Shown here piece after piece: positions 24,756 through 33,365 of a DNA stretch of 64,000 bases (its first letter is position 1; the number at the start of each line of letters is the position of its first letter). Origin of the DNA: GCA-2748575 sp965222725 (GTDB lineage Bacteria > Pseudomonadota > Gammaproteobacteria > Pseudomonadales > Ketobacteraceae); NCBI GenBank assembly GCA_965222725.1, contig OZ244969.1:1488001-1552000 (forward strand), in the 5' to 3' direction. The notes beneath the pieces are model-generated. The model ran no database searches and was not told the origin of the DNA. It was given only the letters and a program-made list of their open reading frames with translations. The position numbers and the translations under genes are program-made.

Positions 24756-27620
24756 TTACAGTGACAGCAGGGCGTGGTTAAGGGCGTTTTCCAGTTCCTG
24801 TTTGCGCAACAGGTACTCGATTGTCTGAATGGGGCCGGTTCTCTGGCTGCTGAGCTGGGACAGGTCCAGGTCGGTGATATACACCGGGTAGCGGCCGGAG
24901 CCGCGGCGCATGGCGGCAATATGGCGGGCCACCGCAGCAAACAGGTCATCGCCGTGTTCGAACTGGGTAAACTGTTCTTCCTCGCAATAGATGGTGTAGA
25001 AAATATCGTTGTGCTCCGTGTATTCGCCAATGGCCTGAATCTGGAAGTAACGTTTCTTGGGAGCCACATCGCGAATCCGCTTGCGCTCTGCATTCAATTC
25101 GGTTTTCCCCGGGGCACCGACGATTTCATAGTAGTGCATGGGTTTGGCGCTGGTTGAGGGGTCTTCAGCGCTGGTGATCTGCCGGTATTGAACGGCCTGC
25201 AAAAAATTATGGATAGGTGCCAGCAGGCTTTGCTCATCATGGTAGGGGCGGGTGAAGTAAAACACCGAGCCTTTTTCATCGCTCACGTACACTTCAGCGT
25301 TGCGCTCGCTTTTCCAGTAAAAGGTCTGTATGCGGTCCGGCTGGCTCAGTTGTGCTACAAGACGCAAGGGGTGTTTTTTAAGGCAGTGCTGATCCACCAC
25401 CAGCTGACTGTAATGGCGCTGGGGTTCCGCCAGCAGGCGGCGCAACTCTTCATAATTACGCAGTGAGCGGATAACCGGAGACGACTTTTTAAATTGCAGC
25501 ATAAAAATATTCTGCTGCACTTCCATCAGATAACGGGTGTTGATAGGGCGGCTGCCACTGTAATAGCAGGCGAGAATATCCTTGAAGAGTTCTTCGCCTC
25601 GCTGGGCAATGGCCTGGGCCCGATTGCGGCAATGGCTGCGTACTTCAATGCGCGGCAGGGGAACACCTGATTGCGGCGTCACCTGGCGCATAAAATTCAT
25701 CAGGCAATCCATTAACGCATTGTCCTGATAATAATGGCTGCAAATCACCTCGCCCCAGCTGTTAATCATCACCTGATCCACCGTCAGCACCAGGTTGTGA
25801 TGCATGGCGCTGTAGTTAAGTGAATCCGTGTGGCTGCTGATTCTGTGAATGCCTTTTTTGGTCATCTCTCCCATGGGGTCCACACCCACATTCAAAAACA
25901 GAATAAAAGCGGTGGGGTGGGGGGCGTGATGAAAATTTTCCTGGGGCACTTTGGCGGCATTGCGGGGAAACAGCTGGGTAAAGGATTGTATGATCTGTTG
26001 CAGTTCGGTATCACTGAGGTCGGTGGCGTCATCTTCTGCATCCATGGAAAAGCGTGTCGCACTGTCGATCAGTTTATTGAAGTGGCACCAGGCAATCAGT
26101 TCGATAATGCTGCGGGCTTTTTTGATGGGCTCCCGGTGGCGGGCATCCTTCAATTTGATGTAATCCCGATATACCACCCAGTAATCGTTCACTCCCGGAT
26201 GCTCCGGGTCACGGATAAAATGAAAGGACAGGTGGTCTTCCGCCAGGTCGGGTGTTATCCCCGGGTTGATCAGTTCAATCTTGCCGCCCTTGCGCTCAAA
26301 GGCTGCGTAAAGTTTGCGGCCAAGAATATTCATATCCTCCTGTTTGATGGAGGCTTCGATATTGTTGTCCCGGGCGAAATCCGATAATGCACGGTAACTG
26401 TGATTCAATTCCTGCACCAGTTCCTGCCGCTCCTGACGCACCCGGTTTACCCGCCAGTGGCGGCGATTATCCAGCTGTTTTATATAGGCGTTGTCCCAGC
26501 CCCATTCGGTCACCAGGCGTTCCATTAACAGGCGTCGCCAGGATTTGCGTTTGGGGCTGAGTTCTTTGGTGAGCGATTCGTTCACCTTGAAATACAGACA
26601 ATGGCGGATCAGTTCCAGACGCCGGTATTCGTCCCGGTCCATCAGGTATTGTTCGATCTTGCGATACACCATGATGTAGGGATCCAGTTCGTCCAGATCC
26701 AGATTGCCTGCATAAATGAATTTTTTGTAGCGCACGCTGAGCGGTTCAATGTCGGGGTATTCGCTGGCATACACTTCAGTCAGCGTTATTTTCAGAACCG
26801 ATTTATAGGGAGAGTCGATGCCTTTGTAGAGCTGCCACATGCCGGCCCCGATAAACTCGCCGGGGGGGAAGTCGGAAATGCCGCCGAAATCGATGGCTTC
26901 GGTGGCACTGATAAAGCGTTTGTTCACCAGGGTATGGGCGTATTCAGGGTAATCCTTTTCCTGATAATGGGGCACCATCCACCAGAGTGGATAGCTGCCG
27001 GCCACCAGCAAGGCGGTGCGGTAAAACTCGTCCAGCAATAGAAAGTGCTGGGCGCTGCCGCAGTCCTCGCCGGACAGATCGCCCCGCTGGCCCAGTTTGA
27101 AGCGTTCCGCTTCCATCAGAAAGAAGTGAACTTCCAGCCCCATTTCCTCAGCCCAGCGGGTGATGTCATTCAGTTTGCTTTGCAGCTCTGCCATGGCAGC
27201 GGCCGATAACCCTTTGCGATGACAGAGCCAGAAATCCATATCGCTGCTTTCCGAATGGGCCACAGTGCCGGTGCTGCCCATGAGATAAATGCTTTCAATG
27301 GACGGGGATTCAATACGGTTTTTGCGATAGCGGAAACTGCGAGCCAGCGTACTCACTGCATGAAGATGGTTTTTCTGCGGTGTATAACCCTGAATGCCAT
27401 GAGGTGTTTTGCCGGAGATATAACCCGGCAGTGCCGGATGGTTGAGATGCAGCAGTATGGGCAGGGCTTCGATGAAGGTTTGGTGTCTGCCGCTGAGTGC
27501 CGCCATCATCCGTTCCAGACGCCCGTCATTAACCTCCAAAAACCGCTGTTTCAGGGTTTTCAGGGTTTTACGGTCGATGCCTTCGGCCAGATCGGGAGTG
27601 AGTTCTTTCAGCTGGGTCAT
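24756..27620 (-). CDS. cyaA: Class I adenylate cyclase
   Basis: The 954-residue protein is full length for gammaproteobacterial CyaA. The N-terminal catalytic half includes GSTGTVAHSESSDMDFWLC, with the metal-binding Asp pair of the nucleotidyltransferase fold, and PLWWMVPHYQEKDYPEYA. The C-terminal half is the regulatory region that in enterics responds to EIIA-Glc. The product makes cAMP for CRP/Vfr-type regulators. It is transcribed in the same direction as lptM, which starts 118 bp downstream of its stop. No cyaY (frataxin) gene is found beside it, although one is present next to cyaA in several relatives. Confidence 0.95.
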   Translation of the reverse strand: MTQLKELTPDLAEGIDRKTLKTLKQRFLEVNDGRLERMMAALSGRHQTFIEALPILLHLNHPALPGYISGKTPHGIQGYTPQKNHLHAVSTLARSFRYRKNRIESPSIESIYLMGSTGTVAHSESSDMDFWLCHRKGLSAAAMAELQSKLNDITRWAEEMGLEVHFFLMEAERFKLGQRGDLSGEDCGSAQHFLLLDEFYRTALLVAGSYPLWWMVPHYQEKDYPEYAHTLVNKRFISATEAIDFGGISDFPPGEFIGAGMWQLYKGIDSPYKSVLKITLTEVYASEYPDIEPLSVRYKKFIYAGNLDLDELDPYIMVYRKIEQYLMDRDEYRRLELIRHCLYFKVNESLTKELSPKRKSWRRLLMERLVTEWGWDNAYIKQLDNRRHWRVNRVRQERQELVQELNHSYRALSDFARDNNIEASIKQEDMNILGRKLYAAFERKGGKIELINPGITPDLAEDHLSFHFIRDPEHPGVNDYWVVYRDYIKLKDARHREPIKKARSIIELIAWCHFNKLIDSATRFSMDAEDDATDLSDTELQQIIQSFTQLFPRNAAKVPQENFHHAPHPTAFILFLNVGVDPMGEMTKKGIHRISSHTDSLNYSAMHHNLVLTVDQVMINSWGEVICSHYYQDNALMDCLMNFMRQVTPQSGVPLPRIEVRSHCRNRAQAIAQRGEELFKDILACYYSGSRPINTRYLMEVQQNIFMLQFKKSSPVIRSLRNYEELRRLLAEPQRHYSQLVVDQHCLKKHPLRLVAQLSQPDRIQTFYWKSERNAEVYVSDEKGSVFYFTRPYHDEQSLLAPIHNFLQAVQYRQITSAEDPSTSAKPMHYYEIVGAPGKTELNAERKRIRDVAPKKRYFQIQAIGEYTEHNDIFYTIYCEEEQFTQFEHGDDLFAAVARHIAAMRRGSGRYPVYITDLDLSQLSSQRTGPIQTIEYLLRKQELENALNHALLSL

Positions 27621-28074
27621 TCATTGAGTATAGATGGCCCCGCTGAAGGGCAAGGGTGCAACGGTTAGATTAAATCGTTTGCTTCCTGCCCTGAGAATCG
27701 GGTAGGAGCCCTTGTTAATAGTGGGTTGTTATAAACAACTGCTATAAATAAAAGCCGTGTTAGATGGCTTCTCTAAGTTTACAGCCTGAAACGGTTTGCT
27801 CGGCTGGCAACACTGGCAATGGCTTTCGCCAACTCATCGTCGGATGTTTTCAGGCTCGCTGCTTCGAAATAAAAAATGACAGACGGGAACGAATCGTAAA
27901 GCGCGACAGAAAACTCATGGGAACATCTCATTCAAAACCAGGAATCTGCCGAGTCTAATGCACATTAGCTGATTGGAAAGGCGGGAGAGGACACTTTCAT
28001 ACAGTGTTCAGGTTGCCGGTGCGGTGGTGCACCGGCGTGGCCCATTTCTGTCGTATGAAGATCGCCTTGGGCTG
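27621..28074. other. Gene-poor stretch upstream of cyaA
   Basis: No intact gene is supported. The stretch contains a possible gene remnant (27779-27918, listed separately), a small dyad GTTGT/ACAAC at 27725-27739 in AT-rich DNA that may belong to the cyaA promoter, and a perfect 8-bp hairpin GCCGGTGC/GCACCGGC (28015-28022, 28029-28036) just past the stop of the small gene at 28075. Confidence 0.4.
27779..27918 (-). pseudogene. Possible remnant of a chemoreceptor-like gene
   Basis: On the minus strand an ATG at 27918 opens MSFLSRFTIRSRLSFFISK, which looks like the N-terminus of a methyl-accepting chemotaxis or similar membrane sensor, but it stops after 22 codons. In the +1 frame the same DNA reads SLKTSDDELAKAIASVASR then ANRFRL and a stop at 27779, resembling the C-terminal coiled end of a chemoreceptor. 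A large internal deletion with a frame change would explain both halves. The match is by eye only, so this is tentative. Confidence 0.3.
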
Positions 28075-28302
28075 TCAGGTAAAAGGCCCGAACGACTGAT
28101 GATCATCTATCAGAAAACGCAGTGAACGCAGGTAATGATTCATGCCATCCAGGTAGGCTGCCTTGGGCGCCGGCTGGCCTTGCAAATCCCGGACGGGTTC
28201 CTGCCAGCGATTATCGCTGTCGAATGACAGGGACAGTATGCCGGTTACCGGCAGCGAAATGACGAAAGTAGTGAGTGTTACAAACAAAATCCGTTTTATC
28301 AT
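28075..28302 (-). CDS. Small exported protein, unknown function
   Basis: The 75-residue product has an N-terminal hydrophobic segment (ILFVTLTTFVISLPVTGILSL), likely a signal peptide or anchor, and a short mature part without Cys (DNRWQEPVRDLQGQPAPKAA, then YLRSLRFLIDDHQSFG). GGGGA lies nine bases before ATG 28302. No family was recognised; the coding status rests on the signal-like N-terminus and ribosome binding site. Confidence 0.4.
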   Translation of the reverse strand: MIKRILFVTLTTFVISLPVTGILSLSFDSDNRWQEPVRDLQGQPAPKAAYLDGMNHYLRSLRFLIDDHQSFGPFT

Positions 28303-28594
28303 GATGAAGTTCCCCAGTAGCAGTATCCAAGTCAGTGTCGGTTTTGCAGGTGCCCGAATTGATTAACAATTGTTTTGCGATAACGTATTGCCATAACCAG
28401 GAGCCCTGCGACGGACACAGTCATGAGCAATTGCACGACCGGAGCGTTTGTCGCTTACTGCAGTTGTGCCACTTCCAGGTGGCCAGCTTTGCGTGAAAAA
28501 CGCTTTTATTTTCATGTGCTTACTAGAAACTAAAAACCAAAATCCGTTTTTTGCAGTGTTTTTGAAGCGCTTCAAGTCCATTTTCAGCCTTCCT

Positions 28595-28621
28595 TTCTGT
28601 TAGTTCTGTTAGTTCTGTTAG
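28595..28621. repeat. Three tandem copies of a 9-bp unit
   Basis: TTCTGTTAG is repeated exactly three times without spacing. It lies in non-coding DNA, so slippage would change spacing rather than protein. Confidence 0.8.
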
Positions 28622-28714
28622 CGTGATCTGTGAGCTGCTGTTTTTGCCGGGACGTTTAGCTGATCTTGTATCAGCATCTTGCCCTGGCGGTTTAAGGCGT
28701 CCCTTTTACTTTTT

Positions 28715-28784
28715 GACTAACCCATAGTATCTGTTTGAGTTTCTGTTTATCCGTAACTTAAGACTAACCAAAAAGCCTGTTTGA
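28715..28784. promoter_or_regulatory. Bipartite direct repeats, candidate AraC-type operator
   Basis: Two copies of GACTAACC-N(7-8)-CTGTTTGA lie at 28715-28738 and 28762-28784, with starts 47 bp apart. AraC-family regulators usually bind such bipartite direct repeats, and an araC-type gene begins about 190 bp downstream. Binding is inferred. Confidence 0.4.
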
Positions 28785-28970
28785 AACTTGTATGTTTTGT
28801 TCAGGCTGAACGCTCGTTTATCATTAAAAGTTGTAGATTTGAGCGCTCAGCGATTGCCAAAGCGCCCGTTTAGGGCTTAATCTGTGTTCGTTTTAGAAAA
28901 CAAATACCAATAAAACAAACTTTATATTTTCATAAGAACAAATATAAAAGAAACAACTACATAAAAACAA

Positions 28971-29822
28971 ATGATCAATCAGGATGATGACTCGGTCCTT
29001 TACCTTTGGGATAAAAGGACACTTTATATCGGTGACCTTCTGGGGCTTGTTACCCTTACACCCGCCAGTGCTTCTTTGCTGGTGGGGCTGACCGGTGATT
29101 TCCAGTTCTGGACGCCGTCCCACGGCAAGGTTCGCACCTCTGTGGCGCTGGTGCCGGCCGGTGCAACTCTGAGCCTTGATCATGGTGATCAGCGGATGCT
29201 GTGTTCACACCTGGATCCCATGAGCAATGATGTTCAGCTGTTGCAGGGGCACCTGACGCGACAGGCTGGCGAGATACTTTATGATTCCCCGGCATTGCCT
29301 GCCATACGTGACTGCTGTCAGCGGATTTATCAGAACAGGCCGGCACCTGAAGTGGCCCACCAGTCCTATCTGCAAGCCATTTTTCCTGAAACTCCCATAG
29401 AGACATCCGGAGCGAAACATTTTGCGGCGATCAAGAAAACCATCGCCATTATCAAGAACTACCCCGCCGATAACCCCTCGAACGAAACTCTGGCGGCGCA
29501 GGTCGGGCTCAGCCCGTCGCAACTGCAGCGCCAGTTCAAGGCGGTAATGGGGGTGCCGGTGCGCCGCTATCGGCTTTGGTATCGCCTGTTTGTGACAGCG
29601 GCTTTTATGGGGTACGGCATGTCGCTCACCAACGCCTGCCTGGAAGCGGGCTTTTCGGATGCCTCTCATTTCAACCACACCTTCCGCAGCATGCTGGGTG
29701 TAAAACCCTCCTATGTGCTCAAACGCAGGGACCAGATCCGTATCATGCTGGGTAACAGTTGTCGGCAAAAACTGGCCCGACGGTTGCCGGGGATAGATAG
29801 CGTGACGAACGCCCGGGCGTGA
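28971..29822 (+). CDS. AraC-family transcriptional regulator
   Basis: The 283-residue protein has an N-terminal sensing part (about residues 1-150, LYLWDKRTLYIGDLLGLVTL) of no recognised type and a C-terminal double helix-turn-helix. The first HTH is in NETLAAQVGLSPSQLQRQFK; the second is in LTNACLEAGFSDASHFNHTF, followed by the AraC signature FRSMLGVKPSYVLKRRD. The effector and targets are unknown. It is convergent with finR and preceded by long AT-rich DNA with repeats that may be its own binding sites. Confidence 0.87.
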   Translation: MINQDDDSVLYLWDKRTLYIGDLLGLVTLTPASASLLVGLTGDFQFWTPSHGKVRTSVALVPAGATLSLDHGDQRMLCSHLDPMSNDVQLLQGHLTRQAGEILYDSPALPAIRDCCQRIYQNRPAPEVAHQSYLQAIFPETPIETSGAKHFAAIKKTIAIIKNYPADNPSNETLAAQVGLSPSQLQRQFKAVMGVPVRRYRLWYRLFVTAAFMGYGMSLTNACLEAGFSDASHFNHTFRSMLGVKPSYVLKRRDQIRIMLGNSCRQKLARRLPGIDSVTNARA

Positions 29823-29859
29823 TCGGCGGTTCTCTCCTGGGGACCGTCCAGGAGGCCCG

Positions 29860-30744
29860 TCAGGCAGCGGTTTCCCGGCAAAGTTTGAGCCATTCCTGAA
29901 TACCGGCGCTCAGGTATTTCTGCTTGTGCAATACAAAATAGAAGTGGCGGTGAAAGTCTCGCTGGGGTACCGCGAGTTCAACCAGCGAGCCTCGATTAAA
30001 GGCATCGGTCAGTGTTACCCGTGACAGGCAGCCAATACCCAGCCCTGCTTCCACGGCCCGTTTGATGGCTTCCGTGTGTTGCAGTTCCAGTTCAATATGC
30101 AACTCGGGTAAAAGCCCGGCCATGGCCCGTTCAAACGTCTGCCGGGTGCCGGAACCAGGTTCCCGCATTATCCAGGGTGCCTTCAGCAGATCCTGATCAC
30201 TCAGTTGTTGCTGTTGCGTAAAAGGGTGGCTCGGTGCGGCAAACACGCATAACTCATCCCCCCGCCAGGGTGTCAGGTTCAGGTGGGGGTGCTGCAGTTC
30301 ACCTTCAATCAGGCCGATATCCAGCTCATAGTTGGCCACTTTGCTGGCAATAGTGCGGGTGTTGCTCACTTCCAGAGACACCTGGGCTCCGGGGTTCAGG
30401 TGCTTGTAACGGCTCATAATGGATACCGCCAGGTAGTTGCCGATGGTGAGGGTGGCGCCCACTTTGAGATCCCCGGGAATCTTGTGCTGGCTGAATTCGG
30501 TTTGCAGGGCTTCCGCCTGATCCAGCAGGCGTTGGGCATGGGGGCGCACGGATTGCCCCAGCTCGTTTATCTGTAAGCGCTTACCAACACGGTCAAACAG
30601 CTGAATACTGAACTGGGATTCCAGCTCCTTCAGGGCGCTGCTGGCGGCCGACTGGCTCATGTTCAGTTCCTCCGCCGCCTGGCTGATATTCTCGTGGTGG
30701 GCGGTGGCCAGAAAGACTTCAAGTTGTCGCAGGGTGTAGCGCAT
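29860..30744 (-). CDS. finR: LysR-type regulator, FinR-like
   Basis: The 294-residue protein has the LysR winged HTH (LRQLEVFLATAHHENISQAAEELNMSQ, SAASSALKELESQFSIQLFDR) and a two-lobed effector domain. It is divergent from a ferredoxin-NADP reductase gene, the same arrangement as finR/fpr in Pseudomonas, where FinR activates fpr under oxidative stress. The shared 118-bp intergenic region contains a LysR-type dyad. Identification as FinR rests largely on that context. Confidence 0.75.
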   Translation of the reverse strand: MRYTLRQLEVFLATAHHENISQAAEELNMSQSAASSALKELESQFSIQLFDRVGKRLQINELGQSVRPHAQRLLDQAEALQTEFSQHKIPGDLKVGATLTIGNYLAVSIMSRYKHLNPGAQVSLEVSNTRTIASKVANYELDIGLIEGELQHPHLNLTPWRGDELCVFAAPSHPFTQQQQLSDQDLLKAPWIMREPGSGTRQTFERAMAGLLPELHIELELQHTEAIKRAVEAGLGIGCLSRVTLTDAFNRGSLVELAVPQRDFHRHFYFVLHKQKYLSAGIQEWLKLCRETAA

Positions 30745-30758
30745 GGTGGCATGTCCTA

Positions 30759-30775
30759 TATCGGAATTACCGATA
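30759..30775. promoter_or_regulatory. LysR-type dyad between finR and fpr
   Basis: TATCGG-AATTA-CCGATA is a perfect 17-bp inverted repeat that contains the T-N11-A core of LysR operators. It lies 14 bp upstream of the finR start and about 90 bp upstream of fpr, suitable for autoregulation of finR and activation of fpr. Confidence 0.6.
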
Positions 30776-30862
30776 ACAATATCCCAAATAACTTGTTTTA
30801 TCTATTAAAGGCGATGGCGCACACTGCATGCAGTACCCCGTTGAACCCGAAGGAGGTTTGCA

Positions 30863-31636
30863 ATGAGCCAGTTGCGCAGTGAAACCGTTACCCACGTACA
30901 CCATTGGAATGACACCCTGTTCAGTTTCCGCACCACGCGGGATCCGGGCTTTCGTTTCAAGAACGGGCATTTCACCATGATTGGCCTGCAACAGGAAAAG
31001 CGTCCGCTGCTGCGGGCATACTCTATCGCCAGTGCCAACTATGAAGAGGAGATGGAGTTTTTCAGCATCAAGGTGCCTGATGGGGCGTTGACTTCCCAGC
31101 TGCAGAAGATTCAGGTGGGGGATGAGATACTGGTGAACAGCAAGCCCACCGGCACCCTGACCATTGATAATATTCTGCCGGGCAAGCGGTTGTGGCTGCT
31201 GGCCACCGGCACCGGACTGGCGCCGTTTCTGAGCATTATCCGTGACCCGGAAACCTACGAGAATTTTGATCAGGTGATCCTCACCCACGGCGTGCGTTAT
31301 GTGTCTGAACTGGCCTACCGGGAGCATATCAACACCGAGCTACCGAACAACGAATTCTTTGGGGAGATGGTGCAGGACCAGTTGCTCTATTATCCCACTG
31401 TGACCCGGGAATCTTTTGAGCGCCAGGGCCGGTTGACGGATCTGCTGCGCACCGGTGAAGCCTCCCGGGAGCTTGGTTTGCCGGAGCTGAATCCGGAAGA
31501 GGACCGCTTCCTGATTTGCGGCAGCCCGTCCATGCTCAAGGATTTCTGCGAGATTCTGGACGAGGGGGGCTATCGGGAATCCCGCCACGGTGATCTGGGT
31601 GAGTACGCGATCGAGCGGGCTTTTGTGGAAAAGTAA
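30863..31636 (+). CDS. fpr: Ferredoxin/flavodoxin-NADP+ reductase
   Basis: The 257-residue protein shows the FAD-binding RAYSIASANYE motif, the NADP-binding LWLLATGTGLAPFLSIIRD and the C-terminal GEYAIERAFVEK ending of bacterial subclass Fpr enzymes. It passes electrons between NADPH and ferredoxin or flavodoxin, serving iron-sulfur repair and the oxidative stress response. AAGGAGG lies eight bases before ATG 30863. It is divergent from the LysR gene, and a hairpin terminator follows. Confidence 0.93.
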   Translation: MSQLRSETVTHVHHWNDTLFSFRTTRDPGFRFKNGHFTMIGLQQEKRPLLRAYSIASANYEEEMEFFSIKVPDGALTSQLQKIQVGDEILVNSKPTGTLTIDNILPGKRLWLLATGTGLAPFLSIIRDPETYENFDQVILTHGVRYVSELAYREHINTELPNNEFFGEMVQDQLLYYPTVTRESFERQGRLTDLLRTGEASRELGLPELNPEEDRFLICGSPSMLKDFCEILDEGGYRESRHGDLGEYAIERAFVEK

Positions 31637-31725
31637 GTTGAGAAACAAACCGCTTTTATAAAAGCGTTTGCCAAAGCGTCGTGCCGACTCTGCCGGAGTG
31701 CATGATCCGGTAAATCAGACATGCC

Positions 31726-31754
31726 ATGGGCCTCATTTGAGGCCCATTTTTGTT
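31726..31754 (+). terminator. Terminator after fpr
   Basis: ATGGGCCTCA (31726-31735) pairs with TGAGGCCCAT (31738-31747), followed by TTTTTG. It lies between converging fpr and argH; the T-run is on the plus strand only. Confidence 0.8.
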
Positions 31755-31792
31755 TGTGCTTGGTTTCTTTCCGGATTAATGCAGCTTCGCCA

Positions 31793-33208
31793 TCAGCGAT
31801 TTTGCACCAGTTCCCGGCCACGCTTCACCGCCGCCCGCACCTGATCCGGCGCTGTGCCACCCAAGTGGTTACGGGCGTTGACTGAACCTTCCAGAGTCAG
31901 CACCTCAAACACATCATCGCTGATCTGGTCACTGAACTGCTGCAACTCCGCCAGTGTCATTTCCGACAGGTCTTTCTTCTGCTGAATACCAAAGGCGACG
32001 GCCTTGCCCACAATCTCGTGGGAATCCCGGAAAGCCACGCCTTTCTTTACCAGATAGTCCGCCAGGTCCGTGGCCGTGGAGAAGCCGCGGCGGGCAGCTT
32101 CGCGCATGCTGTCTTTGTTGGATTCAATGGCCGGCACCATATCGGCGTAGGCCCGCAAACAGTTAAACAGGTTTTCCACCGTATCAAATAACGGCTCCTT
32201 GTCTTCCTGATTGTCCTTGTTGTAGGCCAGGGGTTGGGATTTCATCAGGGTCAGCAGCGAAATCAGGTGGCCGGTAATGCGCCCGGTCTTGCCTCTTACC
32301 AGTTCCGGTACGTCGGGGTTTTTCTTTTGCGGCATGATAGAGGAACCGGTACAGAAACGGTCCGGCAGCTCAATAAAGTTGAACTGGGCGGAAGTCCACA
32401 GCACCAGTTCTTCAGAAAAGCGCGACAGGTGCGTCATGATCAGGCTGGCGGCGGCGCTGAACTCAATAGCAAAATCCCGGTCGCTCACGCCATCTAATGA
32501 ATTCTCGCAGATACCCTCAAAGCCCAGCAGTTTGGCCGTAATGGTGCGGTCGATGGGGTAGGTGGTGCCCGCCAGGGCGGCGGAGCCCAGGGGCATGCGG
32601 TTCACCCGTTTGCGGCAGTCCTGCAGGCGTTCAAAATCCCGGCTGAGCATTTCAAACCAGGCCATCAGGTGATGGCCAAAGGTGACCGGCTGGGCGGTTT
32701 GCAGGTGGGTAAAGCCGGGCATGATGGTGTCGGCTTCCTTTTCCGCCAGATCCAGCAGGCCCTGTTGCAGGCGGGTGATTTCGCCGCTGATGGCATCAAT
32801 GGCATCCCGCAGGTACAGGCGAATATCCGTGGCTACCTGATCGTTGCGGGAGCGGCCGGTATGCAGTTTTTTTCCGGTAATGCCGATCAGGTTGGTCAGC
32901 CGTGCTTCAATGTTCATGTGCACGTCTTCCAGTTTGATTGACCACTCAAACTCACCGTTACGGATCTCGCCACGGATCTGTTCCAGGCCATCCATAATCT
33001 GCTGCTTTTCATCGCTGGTCAGCACGCCGACTTCTGCCAGCATGGTGGCGTGGGCAATGGAGCCGTTAATATCCTGCTCCGCCATTTTCTGGTCAAATTC
33101 CACGGAGGCAGTGAAGGCTTCCACAAAGGCGTCGGTGGCTTCGGTAAAGCGTCCGCCCCATTGCTGGTTGGTTCCGGGTTTGGTGGTGCCGGCTTGTTCG
33201 TCTTGCAT
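31793..33208 (-). CDS. argH: Argininosuccinate lyase
   Basis: The 471-residue enzyme begins QWGGRFTEATDAFVEAF after a short tail. It contains HTGRSRNDQVATDIRLY, GFTHLQTAQPVTFGHHL and the fumarase-superfamily signature GSSIMPQKKNPDVPEL, whose Ser is the catalytic base. It splits argininosuccinate to arginine and fumarate. It is divergent from algZ, as in Pseudomonas, where argH adjoins fimS/algZ-algR. Confidence 0.96.
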   Translation of the reverse strand: MQDEQAGTTKPGTNQQWGGRFTEATDAFVEAFTASVEFDQKMAEQDINGSIAHATMLAEVGVLTSDEKQQIMDGLEQIRGEIRNGEFEWSIKLEDVHMNIEARLTNLIGITGKKLHTGRSRNDQVATDIRLYLRDAIDAISGEITRLQQGLLDLAEKEADTIMPGFTHLQTAQPVTFGHHLMAWFEMLSRDFERLQDCRKRVNRMPLGSAALAGTTYPIDRTITAKLLGFEGICENSLDGVSDRDFAIEFSAAASLIMTHLSRFSEELVLWTSAQFNFIELPDRFCTGSSIMPQKKNPDVPELVRGKTGRITGHLISLLTLMKSQPLAYNKDNQEDKEPLFDTVENLFNCLRAYADMVPAIESNKDSMREAARRGFSTATDLADYLVKKGVAFRDSHEIVGKAVAFGIQQKKDLSEMTLAELQQFSDQISDDVFEVLTLEGSVNARNHLGGTAPDQVRAAVKRGRELVQNR

Positions 33209-33365
33209 CAGTGCTTCGCCTAATTAACGTTGGTTGCTAACATGTGCCCTATACTGACAGGGTGATCGAAAAGGTGGGGCATTATACACCCTGCGGCAAT
33301 AAATTTTAGCGCCCCGGAATCTCCGTTGTATTCGCGGCACCTTATCCGTCTGCTGAGGAACTGAT

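Larger units (their letters stand above)
28303..28970. other. 668-bp region without a supported gene, upstream of the AraC regulator
   Basis: AT-rich DNA increases toward the araC-type gene. It contains a triple 9-bp tandem repeat TTCTGTTAG at 28595-28621, a pair of bipartite direct repeats (28715-28738 and 28762-28784) and a perfect palindrome TGAGCGCTCA at 28840-28849. The frames that stay open at 28363-28581 lack a ribosome binding site and look non-coding. Confidence 0.4.

Noticed and set aside
27764..27958. Open frame of 64 codons on the plus strand
   Set aside because: No ribosome binding site, Cys-rich random composition, and the better coding signal in the same DNA is on the other strand.
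28363..28581. Open frame of 72 codons on the minus strand
   Set aside because: No recognisable motif or start signal; it crosses non-coding repeats and AT-rich DNA.
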